A DNA stretch of 64,000 bases from Arthrobacter pascens (GTDB taxonomy: Bacteria > Actinomycetota > Actinomycetes > Actinomycetales > Micrococcaceae), in NCBI RefSeq assembly GCF_030815585.1, contig NZ_JAUSWY010000001.1, positions 682,001 to 746,000 on the forward strand, read 5' to 3'. Of the stretch, positions 52,517 through 61,087 are shown in pieces. Numbering within the stretch: the first letter of the stretch is position 1; each line of letters begins with the position of its first letter. Both the position numbers and the translations under genes were made by a program. Below the pieces are notes generated by a model. The model did no database searches. It had not been told where the DNA came from and saw only the letters and a program-made list of their open reading frames with translations.

Positions 52517-52900
52517 CTAGGCACCGATCTGGCGGACGAAGTGGTAGGCCACGACATGCCCGGCGTACGTCAGCGGAATCATGTCCGTCTCCGCGTCGAA
52601 AGTTGACCCGTCCTTGCGCTTGCCGCGGAAGCGGAAGGACACCGGATACTGCAGGCCGCCGACTTGGTGCTGGTAGTGCCAGACGTACATTGACCGACTC
52701 TCGTCCGCGATGAACGTGTCTGCGAAGTCGTCGACCTCCTGCCACTCGCGGACGTCGTACCCGAACATGGCGGCCAACCGCTGGTTGCAGACCTTGTGCT
52801 GTTCGTCGAGCCAGAGGTAAACGCCGTCAGGGCTTTGCTCGAAGACCGGCTTGAAATGCCCGGCCAGCTCTGCCAGTGCGGTCTCATGCGACACGGTCAT
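52517..52900 (-). CDS. single PAS-domain protein
   Basis: 127 residues, almost all one PAS domain: FKPVFEQSPDGVYLWLDEQHKVCNQRLAAMFGYD in blocks, then VSFRFRGKRKDGSTFDAETDMIPL. There is no output domain, so it could be a stand-alone sensor or the remainder of a larger kinase. AAAGGAG precedes the ATG. It lies inside the inserted segment. Confidence 0.75.
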   Translation of the reverse strand: MTVSHETALAELAGHFKPVFEQSPDGVYLWLDEQHKVCNQRLAAMFGYDVREWQEVDDFADTFIADESRSMYVWHYQHQVGGLQYPVSFRFRGKRKDGSTFDAETDMIPLTYAGHVVAYHFVRQIGA

Positions 52901-53344
52901 CGTAAGGCTCCTTTCACTTGCCACCACGCTAGGAGGGCGACTTTGCTGGGTCAAGCCCCAAGGGACTCCTGGGTCTCGAAAGCCCAAAGACGCGGTTGCC
53001 CAGGAAGTAGCCCGCATATTTGGCGACATCCCTTCGCCCATGAGCAGGGTCGTAGAGATCGAGAAACTACGTGGTCAGGTCGGCGACCAACTCGGCGAGC
53101 TGTTTCGATTCCCACTTGTACTTACGCAGGTAGTAGTCCATCGAGTTCATGAGGGACTGTAGCAAGCGAGCGGACCGTCATAGACAGATACTGCAGCCCC
53201 ACCTTTGCCAAGTCAACCTTCTAACTTCTAAGCATGAGCGAGTCATAAAATTTCCCGGAGATGCGGTCCTGAAGCGCCTGTCGTAGTGTCCGGTAGCCCA
53301 TCGGCTACCGGGCACCCCCCGGCGCACCGTATACGCTGACTCTC
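52901..53344. other. 444-bp region without an intact gene
   Basis: Holds a 27-codon minus-strand frame ending near 53070 (MNSMDYYLRKYKWESKQLAE...), probably a remnant. A strong hairpin at about 53286-53315 (CCGGTAGCC/GGCTACCGG, 9-bp perfect core, extendable to 13 with a G-T pair) is part of a sequence repeated at 53806 and 55568. Confidence 0.45.
53286..53330. repeat. GGCTAMCGGGCAC repeat family, copy A
   Basis: One of three related segments (A 53286-53330, B 53806-53860, C 55568-55627). A and C share TGTCCGGTA and TCGGCTAMCGGGCACC. B and C share GGCTAACGGGCAC, GG(T/A)GCGGT-like spacing and a distal CTAACGG. Copies A and B bracket the kinase gene. Confidence 0.55.
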
Positions 53345-53800
53345 ATGTCTCGAGTTCTGATCACCGGCATGTCAGGGACGGGAAAGACAACGGTGCTGCA
53401 CGAGTTGTCCCGGCGGGGCTACCGAACCATCGACACCGACTGCGACGCCTGGGTGCTTCCTGACGGCACATGGGATGAACCGCGCATGTCGGCACTTCTG
53501 GCGTCTGATTCGTCACTGGTTGTCTCGGGGACTGTCGAAAATCAAGGACGGTTCTATGACCGTTTCGCCGCTGTTGTTCTCCTGAGCGCACCCGTAGAAG
53601 TCCTCATCGAGCGAGTCTCGGTTCGCACGAACAATCACTACGGCAACTCAGAGACAGACCAGCCCGCGATCCGCCAATACATTCTCGACGTCGAACCGCT
53701 GCTTCGGAACGGGGCAACCCTCGAACTCGATGGTCGTCGACCCGTCCCCGAACTGGCGGATGAGGTTGAACGTCTCATCGCGACGTCCTATGAGACGTGA
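53345..53800 (+). CDS. P-loop kinase-like NTPase
   Basis: 151 residues with Walker A GMSGTGKTT at 8-16, an Asp-rich substrate loop (RTIDTDCDAWVLPDG) and VVLLSAPVEVLIERVSVR as lid-like region. This fits shikimate/gluconate/chloramphenicol-phosphotransferase-like small kinases of the AAA_18/AAA_33 groups. Substrate unknown. Flanked on both sides by copies of the GGCTAMCGGGCAC repeat. Confidence 0.8.
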   Translation: MSRVLITGMSGTGKTTVLHELSRRGYRTIDTDCDAWVLPDGTWDEPRMSALLASDSSLVVSGTVENQGRFYDRFAAVVLLSAPVEVLIERVSVRTNNHYGNSETDQPAIRQYILDVEPLLRNGATLELDGRRPVPELADEVERLIATSYET

Positions 53801-53895
53801 CGCCCGATCAACGATTGGGCTAACGGGCACTATTGGTGCGGTAACCGACCCTCTAACGGGGCCGCAGTGGGTCTTCAGCGGATAGCATCCCTTTT

Positions 53896-54324
53896 ATGAC
53901 ACCAAGATTGAAAGGTCGCAGGCGGGCTGTCCAGCGGCTCATCAGTGAAGTTGCTACCTGGGCGAAGCATGAAGATCGAGTGAGAGCTGTTGCTCTCGTT
54001 GGGTCTTACGCGCGGGGAGCCGAGCGGATGGCAAGCGATGTTGACCTAGTGGTGTTGAGCGATACACCAGAAACTCTTGAAGACGCGGCATGGTTTGGAC
54101 AGATCCATCCCGGAGCGCGCCTTATTCGCTCGGAGGTATGGGGGCCAGTACGCGAACGCAGGTTTCGGCTGGCATCAGGGCTGATTGTAGAACTGGGCAT
54201 TGCTCCCTCCAGCTGGGCTGATCTCCCCTTGGATGAGGGAACGCGCCGCGTCCTGAGCGACGGGCACCGCGTTCTGTACGACGCAGGTCTGCTCAGAGAG
54301 GCTTCCGCGGCCGTTGCTAGATAG
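53896..54324 (+). CDS. MNT-type nucleotidyltransferase
   Basis: 142 residues with the nucleotidyltransferase signature VGSYARGAERMASDVDLVVLS: GS at 36-37 and the metal-binding Asp48/Asp50. The C-terminal half (RRFRLASGLIVELGIAPSSW) supplies the third strand with Glu. Possibly an aminoglycoside/lincosamide-type modifying enzyme or the antitoxin-like half of an HEPN/MNT pair; no HEPN gene is adjacent. Confidence 0.8.
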   Translation: MTPRLKGRRRAVQRLISEVATWAKHEDRVRAVALVGSYARGAERMASDVDLVVLSDTPETLEDAAWFGQIHPGARLIRSEVWGPVRERRFRLASGLIVELGIAPSSWADLPLDEGTRRVLSDGHRVLYDAGLLREASAAVAR

Positions 54325-54463
54325 GCCATCGCTCCGCGTCAAACACTGCCCGCAGGCAGAAGGTGTACCCAGTGCAATAACCCGTTCCAAAGAGGACGAA
54401 AGCTGTCCTTAGATCAGTGTTCGGTGAAGGATAGGACAGAGAGCATCCCGAGCCGTGACATCT

Positions 54464-54841
54464 CTATGCGAGGTGAGCCAACATTTTCTCGCGCTGCCGG
54501 GTAAGTGTTTCAGCTTGGGCTTCCAGTTCGGCGGCCCGCCCTGTCAGGTGTGAACGCAGCTCGGCGCACATTTCAAGCTGTGAAGCACTACCGCGGGCAC
54601 ATGGGAGGTACTGGCGGATCGCGTCGGAGTCGAGGCCGGCGGCGAACAGGCCCTGTATCTGACTGACTATGAGGGGGAGCATCCTGGGCATAGACGCGGT
54701 ATCCATTGCAGGCCCGGTCCCGGGACGAGCAGGCCTTGCTCCTCGTAGTAACGAAGTGCACGCCGGCTGACTCCCGTACGCTCGGACAGCTCCCCAATCA
54801 GCAAACCTGCAGTCCTTCCACTGACGATGTTTGACCTTCAC
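54464..54841 (-). pseudogene. MerR family regulator, multiply frameshifted
   Basis: Three frames together give a MerR protein: IGELSERTGVSRRALRYYEE (HTH, about 54720-54820), then NGYRVYAQDA in a second frame, then the dimerisation helix region VSQIQGLFAAGLDSDAIRQY ... EAQAETLTRQREKMLAHLA in a third. At least two indels. It is divergent from the hydrolase gene at 54871, which it once probably controlled. Confidence 0.8.
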
Positions 54842-54870
54842 GCTGACGTGACCCCTTAAGGTCCCATGCT

Positions 54871-55455
54871 ATGAACATAACAACCATGCTTGATACATCT
54901 CATTCTCTCCGACGCGTCCTCATAGTCCACGGATACGCTGCCGCACCGGATGCGCACTGGTTTCCTTGGCTCCGCGACTCACTCGAAACCGCTGGCGTTG
55001 ACGCAACTGTGGTGACTCTCCCTACTCCCGATGCTCCCAAAGCCGCAGCGTGGACGGACGCAGTCGCGGAGGTGATCGGAGTCCCTGATGCGGGGACATG
55101 GGTCGTGGCTCACTCCCTGGGAGGCATAACGGTGCTGCGCGCACTTGCAACGTTGACGGAGCCATGGCAGCTCGGCGGGCTTGTGCTCGTCTCCGGTTTC
55201 ACCGGGGCACTAAAATCACTGCCGGTGCTGGACGAGTACCTCAGTACTGATGTCGACGCAGAGCGCATCGCGAAAAATATTGGCGTGCGGGCCATGGTCC
55301 GCTCTGATGCGGATGCCTTCGTGCCGGCGGCAGCATCCGACGAGCTTGCACAGCGGCTCAACGCAGAACTCCATATACGACCCGGCGCCGGCCACTTCCT
55401 CACCGAAGACGGAGTGTCCGCCCTCTCTATCGTGCTAGATCTGCTGCGGCGGTAG
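54871..55455 (+). CDS. RBBP9/YdeN-type serine hydrolase
   Basis: 194-residue alpha/beta hydrolase: LIVHGYAAAPDAHWFPWL at the start, nucleophile Ser82 in VVAHSLGGIT, Asp in RSDADAFVP and His in RPGAGHFLTEDG. Small size and the HGY...WFPWL motif fit the RBBP9 group, whose substrates are poorly known. ATG at 54871 or 54886/54889. It is divergent from a broken MerR gene. Confidence 0.85.
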   Translation: MNITTMLDTSHSLRRVLIVHGYAAAPDAHWFPWLRDSLETAGVDATVVTLPTPDAPKAAAWTDAVAEVIGVPDAGTWVVAHSLGGITVLRALATLTEPWQLGGLVLVSGFTGALKSLPVLDEYLSTDVDAERIAKNIGVRAMVRSDADAFVPAAASDELAQRLNAELHIRPGAGHFLTEDGVSALSIVLDLLRR

Positions 55456-56215
55456 AACCCGATTCCCGCTCAGACCAAGACCTCGGACTTCGCACCGATA
55501 TCGCGGCGTGAGAGGCTATCCCGCCGTTATGTCGGCTCTTACGTTCGCCCCAAAAGCGTCACCAGAAAACTGTCCGGTAAGAGGTTCGGCTAACGGGCAC
55601 CATGGGTACGGTGATCGACCGGCTAACGGACTGGAACGAAGGACAGCTCATCGTGCCTCGCAATGCCAAAGTGCTGGCCGGGATACCGCGGGCCGCAGAA
55701 GTACATGTTGGTGTGCGCGCCGATCTGCTCGGCGCCGAATCGACGATGGCGGGCGCACGGCCGTCGGCCGTTCCGCCGTCGAACGTGTTCGTTTGGGGGG
55801 CCGGCGGTGACTGGGGGGACGGCCGCGGCTCTCAGAGGCCATCTCACCGCCGACCCGGCATTCACCCGGGCAGTATTCCGGAAACTGAAATGCATATATG
55901 GCCGGTGTGGTTGACCCGGCAGTGTCACCGCTGCCTTGCCCACCACACCTGTCACCATAAAAGCACGCCGCCGGCCGTCCCGTCACGAGTAGTCTGTACT
56001 CTACTTTTCCGGTTGAGTAGGGCCGCTGGCGGCAGCGGTCCTGGTCATCGGGATCCTTCGTTTTCGAGAAGAGAGGGCGACCGGTTCAAATACGGTTCCG
56101 TTAACGAACACATCCACAGCGCCAGCTGAAGTGTGCAGGCGACTTACGACATTCCGTGCAGACTACTTCCGAACAGGGGCACTGCAGGCATCGATCTAGG
56201 CGGTGGGCGGCAGCT
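55456..56215. other. 760-bp region without a convincing gene
   Basis: Long open frames here are not protein-like. The stretch 55568-55627 (TGTCCGGTA...TCGGCTAACGGGCACC...CTAACGG) is the third copy of the repeat also seen at 53286 and 53806. I see nothing else I can support. Confidence 0.4.
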
Positions 56216-56635
56216 CTAGTCGCTGGCTGGTCTGACCAGCTGGAACATCCCGGTCATATCGCCGAGGGTGAAGCCGTCTCGCTGGTAGAGCGAGACGGCA
56301 TCATGGGTGGCAAAGAGCCCGACGAATGCAGTTGCCGGTGCAGTGCGAGCCACATAGTCCAGTAGTCGGCGGAGCAGTGCCGTCCCGATTCCCTGGCCTT
56401 GATAAGCGGGCAGTACAGCGAGGTCCTGGATATAGAAGTACTTGACGCCGTCCCCCACCAAGCGGCCCATGCCGACGACATGGCTGCCGTCAAGGGCAAC
56501 CACCCCGGCCAGTGATCCCTCAAGGGACGCGGGCATGGTCTCCCAGTCGAAGGCGTGGGCCCAGCCGACCGCCTCAGCGAGCCGACGGTGCTCGCTTGGC
56601 GTGGGGAGACGGTTAAGAACGGTGCGATTGTCCAT
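56216..56635 (-). CDS. GNAT family N-acetyltransferase
   Basis: 139 residues. Acetyl-CoA loop LAVLPAYQGQGIGTALL (motif A, QGQGIG) and LFATHDAVSLYQRDGF (motif B) are clear. The N-terminal VGWAHAFDWETMPASLEGS pattern is that of the many small GNATs of unknown substrate. ATG 56635 chosen; the longer frame lacks support. Within the inserted segment. Confidence 0.85.
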   Translation of the reverse strand: MDNRTVLNRLPTPSEHRRLAEAVGWAHAFDWETMPASLEGSLAGVVALDGSHVVGMGRLVGDGVKYFYIQDLAVLPAYQGQGIGTALLRRLLDYVARTAPATAFVGLFATHDAVSLYQRDGFTLGDMTGMFQLVRPASD

Positions 56636-56766
56636 CACACATCCAATCCTGTAGCAATCGGCCAACCCAAAGCAAAGGATTGCCAAACCCCCGGACCCCG
56701 TCCATACCTTCGAAAGTACTCACGAGTTGCTCGTACCGTCTTACACCTTTAGCCAAGCAACCACCC

Positions 56767-56786
56767 TTGACAAGTTTTATTGTCAA
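56767..56786. promoter_or_regulatory. perfect operator palindrome before the ArsR-type gene
   Basis: TTGACAAGTTTTATTGTCAA: 7-bp perfect arms with a 6-base centre. The first six bases form a consensus -35 (TTGACA), so bound repressor would block the promoter of the HTH-SRPBCC pair. Autoregulation by the gene just downstream is likely. Confidence 0.6.
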
Positions 56787-56801
56787 AGCCACGATAGTGA
56801 C

Positions 56802-57380
56802 GTGCAAGACGTTGAAGTTATCGAAAGCACGAAGGCAGCCGCCGCCGCGTTGGATCCGGTCCGGGCCAGGTTGCTCAGCGAGCTGGCTGTTCCGGCCTCC
56901 GCCGGGGGGCTCGCCGCCAGAGTCGGCATCACGCGCCAGAAGATTAACTACCACCTCAAGGCGCTTGAGGAGCACGGCCTCGTGGAGCTGTTTGAGGAGC
57001 GCCGGCACGGGGGCATCACCGAGCGGGTGCTGCAGGCCTCGGCTGCATCGTTCGTCGTGTCACCAGCGGCTGTAAGCGCGACGGCGGCTGATCCGGACGC
57101 CAACGACGACCACCTGTCAGTGCGGTACCTCGTTGCGCTGGCCGGCAGGCTAATGCGGGAGGTCGGCGCCCTGGCGCGCAGGGCCGACGCGTCCGGCAAG
57201 GGCCTGCCGACGCTGACCATCGACACGCAAATCGGCTTCCAATCGGCCGCCGACCGGGCTGCCTTCGCTGACGATCTGACCGCCGCGGTGCTCGACCTGG
57301 CCGCTCGCTACCACCATGACGACGGGCGCCCGCATAGGCTCGTCGTCGCCGCACACCCCCTTCCTGAGGAGAACCGATGA
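56802..57380 (+). CDS. ArsR-type HTH transcriptional regulator
   Basis: 192 residues. Winged HTH in the first 75 residues: ALDPVRARLLSELAVPASAGGLAARVGITRQKINYHLKALEEHGLVEL in blocks. A C-terminal domain of about 110 residues has no metal-binding Cys/His cluster. GTG 56802 was chosen because the domain begins at once; no ribosome binding site is visible. It is coupled to the following SRPBCC gene by a 4-base overlap (ATGA), a very common ArsR-AHSA1 pairing. Confidence 0.82.
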   Translation: MQDVEVIESTKAAAAALDPVRARLLSELAVPASAGGLAARVGITRQKINYHLKALEEHGLVELFEERRHGGITERVLQASAASFVVSPAAVSATAADPDANDDHLSVRYLVALAGRLMREVGALARRADASGKGLPTLTIDTQIGFQSAADRAAFADDLTAAVLDLAARYHHDDGRPHRLVVAAHPLPEENR

Positions 57381-58186
57381 GCACGACCCCGACCGTCCCG
57401 TACCGCCTAGAGTTCAGCGTCCAGGTTCCGGGGACCCCGGAACAGGTCTGGCAGGCCATCGCCACCGCCACGGGCATGAGCGCCTGGTTCTTGCCGACTG
57501 AAATGGAGGAGCGCGAGGGAGGCTCCCTACATTTCACGATGGGCCCGGAGATGGGCTCCGACGGCCAAGTCACCGGCTGGGATCCGCCGCGCCGCTTCGC
57601 ATATGAGGAGGATTGGGCGGCCCTCATGGGCAAAGACCCGGATGCCCTCAGCCCGCTGACGTCAGAGTTCCTCGTCGAGGCGCAATCCGGAGGCACCTGC
57701 GTCGTTCGCGTCACCACCAGCGGCTTTGGGACCGGCGCCGACTGGGAGTCAGAGTTCTGGGATGACATGGGAGCCAACTGGATGCCGTTCTTCGACAACC
57801 TGCGCCTTTACCTGTCGCACTTCCCAGGCCAAAAGGCCACACAGCTCGAGGCCACCGCCTCCCACCCCGGCGACGCACAGGCGCTCTGGTCGACCCTGCA
57901 CGACGCCCTCCGGCTCGGCGACGAGGGTACGACGGTCGAGATACGCGGTGCTACCGGTAGGGTCGAGCGTGCCGGCGAGCGGCAGGCGCTGGTCCGGCTC
58001 ACCGCACCGGTGCCCGGGATGCTCAGCATCTTTGCTTACGGCGAGGGCGAGGGCGAGGGCGCGGGCGAGGGTACGGCGACGGCAGGCGTACGAGCGTACC
58101 TGTTCTCCCCGGACGCAGCGGACTACGTGCGGCGCGAAAAACCGGCGTGGCAAACCTGGCTGCAGGAGCTCGTCGTCCCGGCCTGA
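57377..58186 (+). CDS. SRPBCC (AHSA1-type) ligand-binding protein
   Basis: 269 residues. The N-terminal SRPBCC domain has VPGTPEQVWQAIATATGMSAWF, GGSLHFTMGPEM and WDPPRRFAYEEDW. A second, weaker half ends in WQTWLQELVVPA. Near residues 217-227 is a GEGEGEGAGEG run encoded by GGCGAG hexamers, a slippage-prone repeat. The hydrophobic cavity fold suggests small-molecule binding or cyclase/hydrolase activity; coupled to the ArsR gene. Confidence 0.82.
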   Translation: MSTTPTVPYRLEFSVQVPGTPEQVWQAIATATGMSAWFLPTEMEEREGGSLHFTMGPEMGSDGQVTGWDPPRRFAYEEDWAALMGKDPDALSPLTSEFLVEAQSGGTCVVRVTTSGFGTGADWESEFWDDMGANWMPFFDNLRLYLSHFPGQKATQLEATASHPGDAQALWSTLHDALRLGDEGTTVEIRGATGRVERAGERQALVRLTAPVPGMLSIFAYGEGEGEGAGEGTATAGVRAYLFSPDAADYVRREKPAWQTWLQELVVPA

Positions 58187-58291
58187 CCTTCCGCGGACCG
58201 GAAGGCTGCCTGGTTCGACAAATTTGTGACCTTCCTATGTGCCGGGGGCCTGCCACACAGCTATACCGCTTACACCGGACTGGCATCGTCG

Positions 58292-58471
58292 ATGACCCTT
58301 GACTTCAAATGCATCATCAATCCGTACATGGTGTACGCCAGTGACCGTGATGCAACGGACGGTGTATTCTCCGAAGCAGTCGCCAGACGAATGCAGAAAA
58401 CCGTCGAAGTAGCTTTGGAACTCGCCGCGGCCCTAAAGAACCGACCGTACTCATCGGATTGGGAAATATAG
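58292..58471 (+). CDS. 59-aa hypothetical protein
   Basis: Soluble, with an amphipathic helix AVARRMQKTVEVALELAAALKN. No ribosome binding site or known domain. Could be a genuine small gene or the end of a lost larger one. The flanking 58187-58291 and 58472-58667 show nothing else. Confidence 0.35.
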   Translation: MTLDFKCIINPYMVYASDRDATDGVFSEAVARRMQKTVEVALELAAALKNRPYSSDWEI

Positions 58472-58667
58472 ACCAACAAGATAGTGCTTGCGAGTGCCTA
58501 CACTGCGGAGGGAACAGCTGTCCGGTGCACGTTCCTCAAAAGGCGCAGCTTGTTGGTTCATTAGCGGCCAGGGCGACTTCCTTGGGAATGAGGAACACGT
58601 CCACTGACTAGGTGATCGTCGGATCGGCAAGACGCTTGGTTCCGTTGAAGTTAGTGGCCAAGCCTGA

Positions 58668-59606
58668 TTGCATGACCTCGTGGATAACGTTCATTGGAGT
58701 CGGCTGCCTCCCGGAGTGCATGACTGGTTGCGGAAACACGTCAACAGCGAGACGCTCACCTTTACGTCCACAATCGGCGGCTATTCCGGCGGTGTGACTG
58801 GATTGTTGGCCGTTTCCGGGGACGTGTTCTTCGTAAAGGCCGTCCCGCTGAATTCGCCTCCTGCAGCGGATTACATAACTGAAGCGCGTGTGGCCAAGGC
58901 GCTTGCGTCCAAAGTCCCGATGCCACGGTTGTTATTCGAAGGATCGGTGGAGGGCTGGATTCTCCTGGTGTTCGATGTGGCCAAAGGGCAAACACCGGAT
59001 GAGCCATGGCAGCGCGATCAGCTCTTGGCGGTCATGAAAATGCTGGATGAGTTCTCGCGCCTGCTCAACCCGAGCCCTGTGGCAAGTCTGCCGACCGTCG
59101 CTGATCGGATGAGGGGTCGTTGTTCAACGTGGTCCCAGGTCCTGGCGACTGGATCCTGCGGGCTGCTCTCCGTAGGGGAGCTGAGCGGGTGGGAACTGGA
59201 ACACCTTCCGAGGCTTGCCGGTCTCGAACGATCATGGGAAAGCATGGTTCATGGCGAAACCCTGCTTCACTTCGACATGCGACACGACAACCTAAAAATA
59301 GACGAACACGGGCAGATCTGCGTTCTTGATTGGGGCCGGGCGTGCATAGGTCCGGACTGGGTTGATGTCGTCTGCTTGCTTCTGGAATCCGACGCGGGAT
59401 CAACAGATCTGGAGAGCCTGTTCCGCCAAAGCGCACGGGCCACGGACGCGGATCCGCAGGCGGTTGACGCATTCCTCACTATCCTGGCCAGTTACTGGCG
59501 GCATGCTGCCACGCTCACCCACGGTGTGCCCGCGGAGCTCAAGCGCCGCCGCGAGTTCTCCAGCCAGAGCACCCTTCGATGGCTCCAACAGCGATGGCGC
59601 AACTAG
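58668..59606 (+). CDS. APH/choline-kinase-like phosphotransferase
   Basis: 312 residues with kinase-fold hallmarks: GDVFFVKAVP (ATP Lys), LLHFDMRHDNLKI (catalytic HxDxxxxN, here HFDMRHDN) and CVLDWGRACIGP (metal Asp). Family members phosphorylate aminoglycosides, macrolides or metabolites. Start TTG 58668 or GTG 58680. It is the last gene before the right repeat of the inserted segment. Confidence 0.85.
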   Translation: MHDLVDNVHWSRLPPGVHDWLRKHVNSETLTFTSTIGGYSGGVTGLLAVSGDVFFVKAVPLNSPPAADYITEARVAKALASKVPMPRLLFEGSVEGWILLVFDVAKGQTPDEPWQRDQLLAVMKMLDEFSRLLNPSPVASLPTVADRMRGRCSTWSQVLATGSCGLLSVGELSGWELEHLPRLAGLERSWESMVHGETLLHFDMRHDNLKIDEHGQICVLDWGRACIGPDWVDVVCLLLESDAGSTDLESLFRQSARATDADPQAVDAFLTILASYWRHAATLTHGVPAELKRRREFSSQSTLRWLQQRWRN

Positions 59607-59777
59607 CGACGGCCAGACCATGTTGTCCGATGGTTCAGGTGTGGGCCGAGTTAGGAGCTTGCAGTATTCGGCCGGTCCGTGCACGGAAACGAAGGATTTC
59701 GTGCAGGCTGTTTCATAGTACCTTCCCAAGCTACACGCACTCGTGCGCGAAGGCTGCCCGGCTTGACTACAGGAACA

Positions 59778-59948
59778 TCTCCGTGGTGACGGCGCTGGCT
59801 TCCCTGGGTGCGGGGGTCTCAGCCACCGGGATACTGGGCTTCGCCGCGGCAGCCGTGTTCGCCGTCGTGATTCCCCGGTTCAGGCACCGCCAGAACTACT
59901 GATCGTCTCAGGAGCAGAGGGCTACGAGCAGACGAGGGTCCGCGTCAG
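59778..59948. repeat. 171-bp direct repeat, right copy (MFS 3' end remnant)
   Basis: In the MFS frame it reads SVVTALASLGAGVSATGILG and ends RFRHRQNY stop, a 3' fragment of the transporter gene at 49149 with a few substitutions. Its distal part overlaps the 3' end of the minus-strand secreted-protein gene. Confidence 0.9.
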
Positions 59949-60392
59949 CGGTTGGCTGCTCCAGATGTTCGACGAGTTGGGGACTTTGTACTTGGCCCGG
60001 ATCTCGTAGGTCCACGTGCCCCTGCCCGCATTGTTGCTGGCGACGGTGGAATACGTGCGCTGGGACGGGCTGCTGAGATCACCGGTAAACTGCACCGCGC
60101 CACCCGGGTTGCGGACGGTTATCTCCAGGTAGTTCGCGTACTGCACGGTCCCGACGCTGGTGGCGGCGATGCTGACGTGGAAGTTGCCTGAGATCTTCAG
60201 GCAACTGGCGGTCACCGGAAACGACGCGGCGCTGGGCATTGGGACTGTAGCAGCCGAGTAGCTCGTGGCAGCGTTGCCGGTGCTCGTGTATGAGGCGTTG
60301 GCCGCGGGTGCCAGCGCGAGGCCCAGGATCAGGCACGGAACCACGCCGGCGGCCCGGGCCGCCTCTGCGATGCTGCGCCGTCGCCTACTCAC
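59922..60392 (-). CDS. secreted beta-rich protein of the SipW operon
   Basis: 156 residues. Basic N-region (SRRRRSIAEAARAAG), hydrophobic core (VVPCLILGLALAPAANA) and cleavage before SYTSTG; the mature part is Ser/Thr/Asn-rich with two Cys (TASCLKISG and the terminal VCS). GTG start overlaps the signal peptidase stop by eight bases. No named family. Probably a matrix or pilin-like protein exported and processed with its neighbours. Confidence 0.7.
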   Translation of the reverse strand: MSRRRRSIAEAARAAGVVPCLILGLALAPAANASYTSTGNAATSYSAATVPMPSAASFPVTASCLKISGNFHVSIAATSVGTVQYANYLEITVRNPGGAVQFTGDLSSPSQRTYSTVASNNAGRGTWTYEIRAKYKVPNSSNIWSSQPLTRTLVCS

Positions 60393-61050
60393 CGGATGCG
60401 GACTCCGCGTTCCTGCGCCAGATGGAAGCCAACAGCCCGATCACCAGCACAGCCGGTGCCCCGTACATGAGGGTGTTCAGGACAACAGGTTCCCGGAGCA
60501 TGCGGATGGCCTGTCCCACGGAGGGGACCGTCAGGATATGCCGGTGCACGGTGTCTCCCTGGAGGGTTGCCCTCCAGGGGTCCGCACCGTTGTTGGCGTC
60601 ACCCTTGGTGCGTACCGCCGTCGTACCTTCCTCATTGGTGAGGATCTCGACCACGCGGTGGGTTTCCACCCGGTGGTCCTCCACGGGGATGTGGTAGGTG
60701 ATGATGTCACCCACCCGGATGGCGCTGACCGGCGCGGGCGCGGTGACCACAACGTCGCCCGGGTTGATCAGCGGCGCCATGGAGCCGGTGAGCATGGTGG
60801 ACGTCTGGTAGTGCAGCACCCGGGGGCCGACGGCGAGGAGCAGGAACGCTGCCACGGCGACGACCACCATCACCGTGGAGAGGATGTTCGCGGTGCGGTG
60901 CGCGGCGGCTTTGAGGGTGGTCCCGGCTTTGGGGGTGGTGGTCCCGGCAGTGGTGGTCCCGGCGCCGCCGCGGAAGATGCGAGGACGCCGGGACGGCTTG
61001 GGCTCCTCAACGGCGCCGGGCGCCCGGGCGAAATCAGTTACTGTGCTCAT
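60385..61050 (-). CDS. SipW-type signal peptidase I
   Basis: 221 residues. Thr/Lys-rich cytoplasmic start, membrane helix (ILSTVMVVVAVAAFLLLAV), catalytic Ser90 (MLTGSMAPLINPGD), and His131 (ETHRVVEI) in place of the bacterial Lys, so of the SipW/archaeal/ER type. TKGDANNGAD is the conserved box E-like motif. A second helix near the C-terminus anchors it. The upstream TasA-like protein is the likely substrate. Confidence 0.9.
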   Translation of the reverse strand: MSTVTDFARAPGAVEEPKPSRRPRIFRGGAGTTTAGTTTPKAGTTLKAAAHRTANILSTVMVVVAVAAFLLLAVGPRVLHYQTSTMLTGSMAPLINPGDVVVTAPAPVSAIRVGDIITYHIPVEDHRVETHRVVEILTNEEGTTAVRTKGDANNGADPWRATLQGDTVHRHILTVPSVGQAIRMLREPVVLNTLMYGAPAVLVIGLLASIWRRNAESASGE

Positions 61051-61087
61051 CGCTGTACAGCCCTAAGGAAGAGTCCGGATGGAAAGG

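Noticed and set aside
53071..53150. 27-codon minus-strand frame (MNSMDYYLRKYKWESK...)
   Set aside because: Protein-like but too short and without supporting signals; treated as a remnant.
53806..53860. Integron attC site
   Set aside because: CTAAC words are suggestive, but the required RYYYAAC/GTTRRRY pairing and the long imperfect inverted repeat are not present, and no integron integrase is in the window.
55602..56129. 175-codon plus-strand open frame
   Set aside because: Low-complexity, no domain or initiation signal; covers a repeat element instead.
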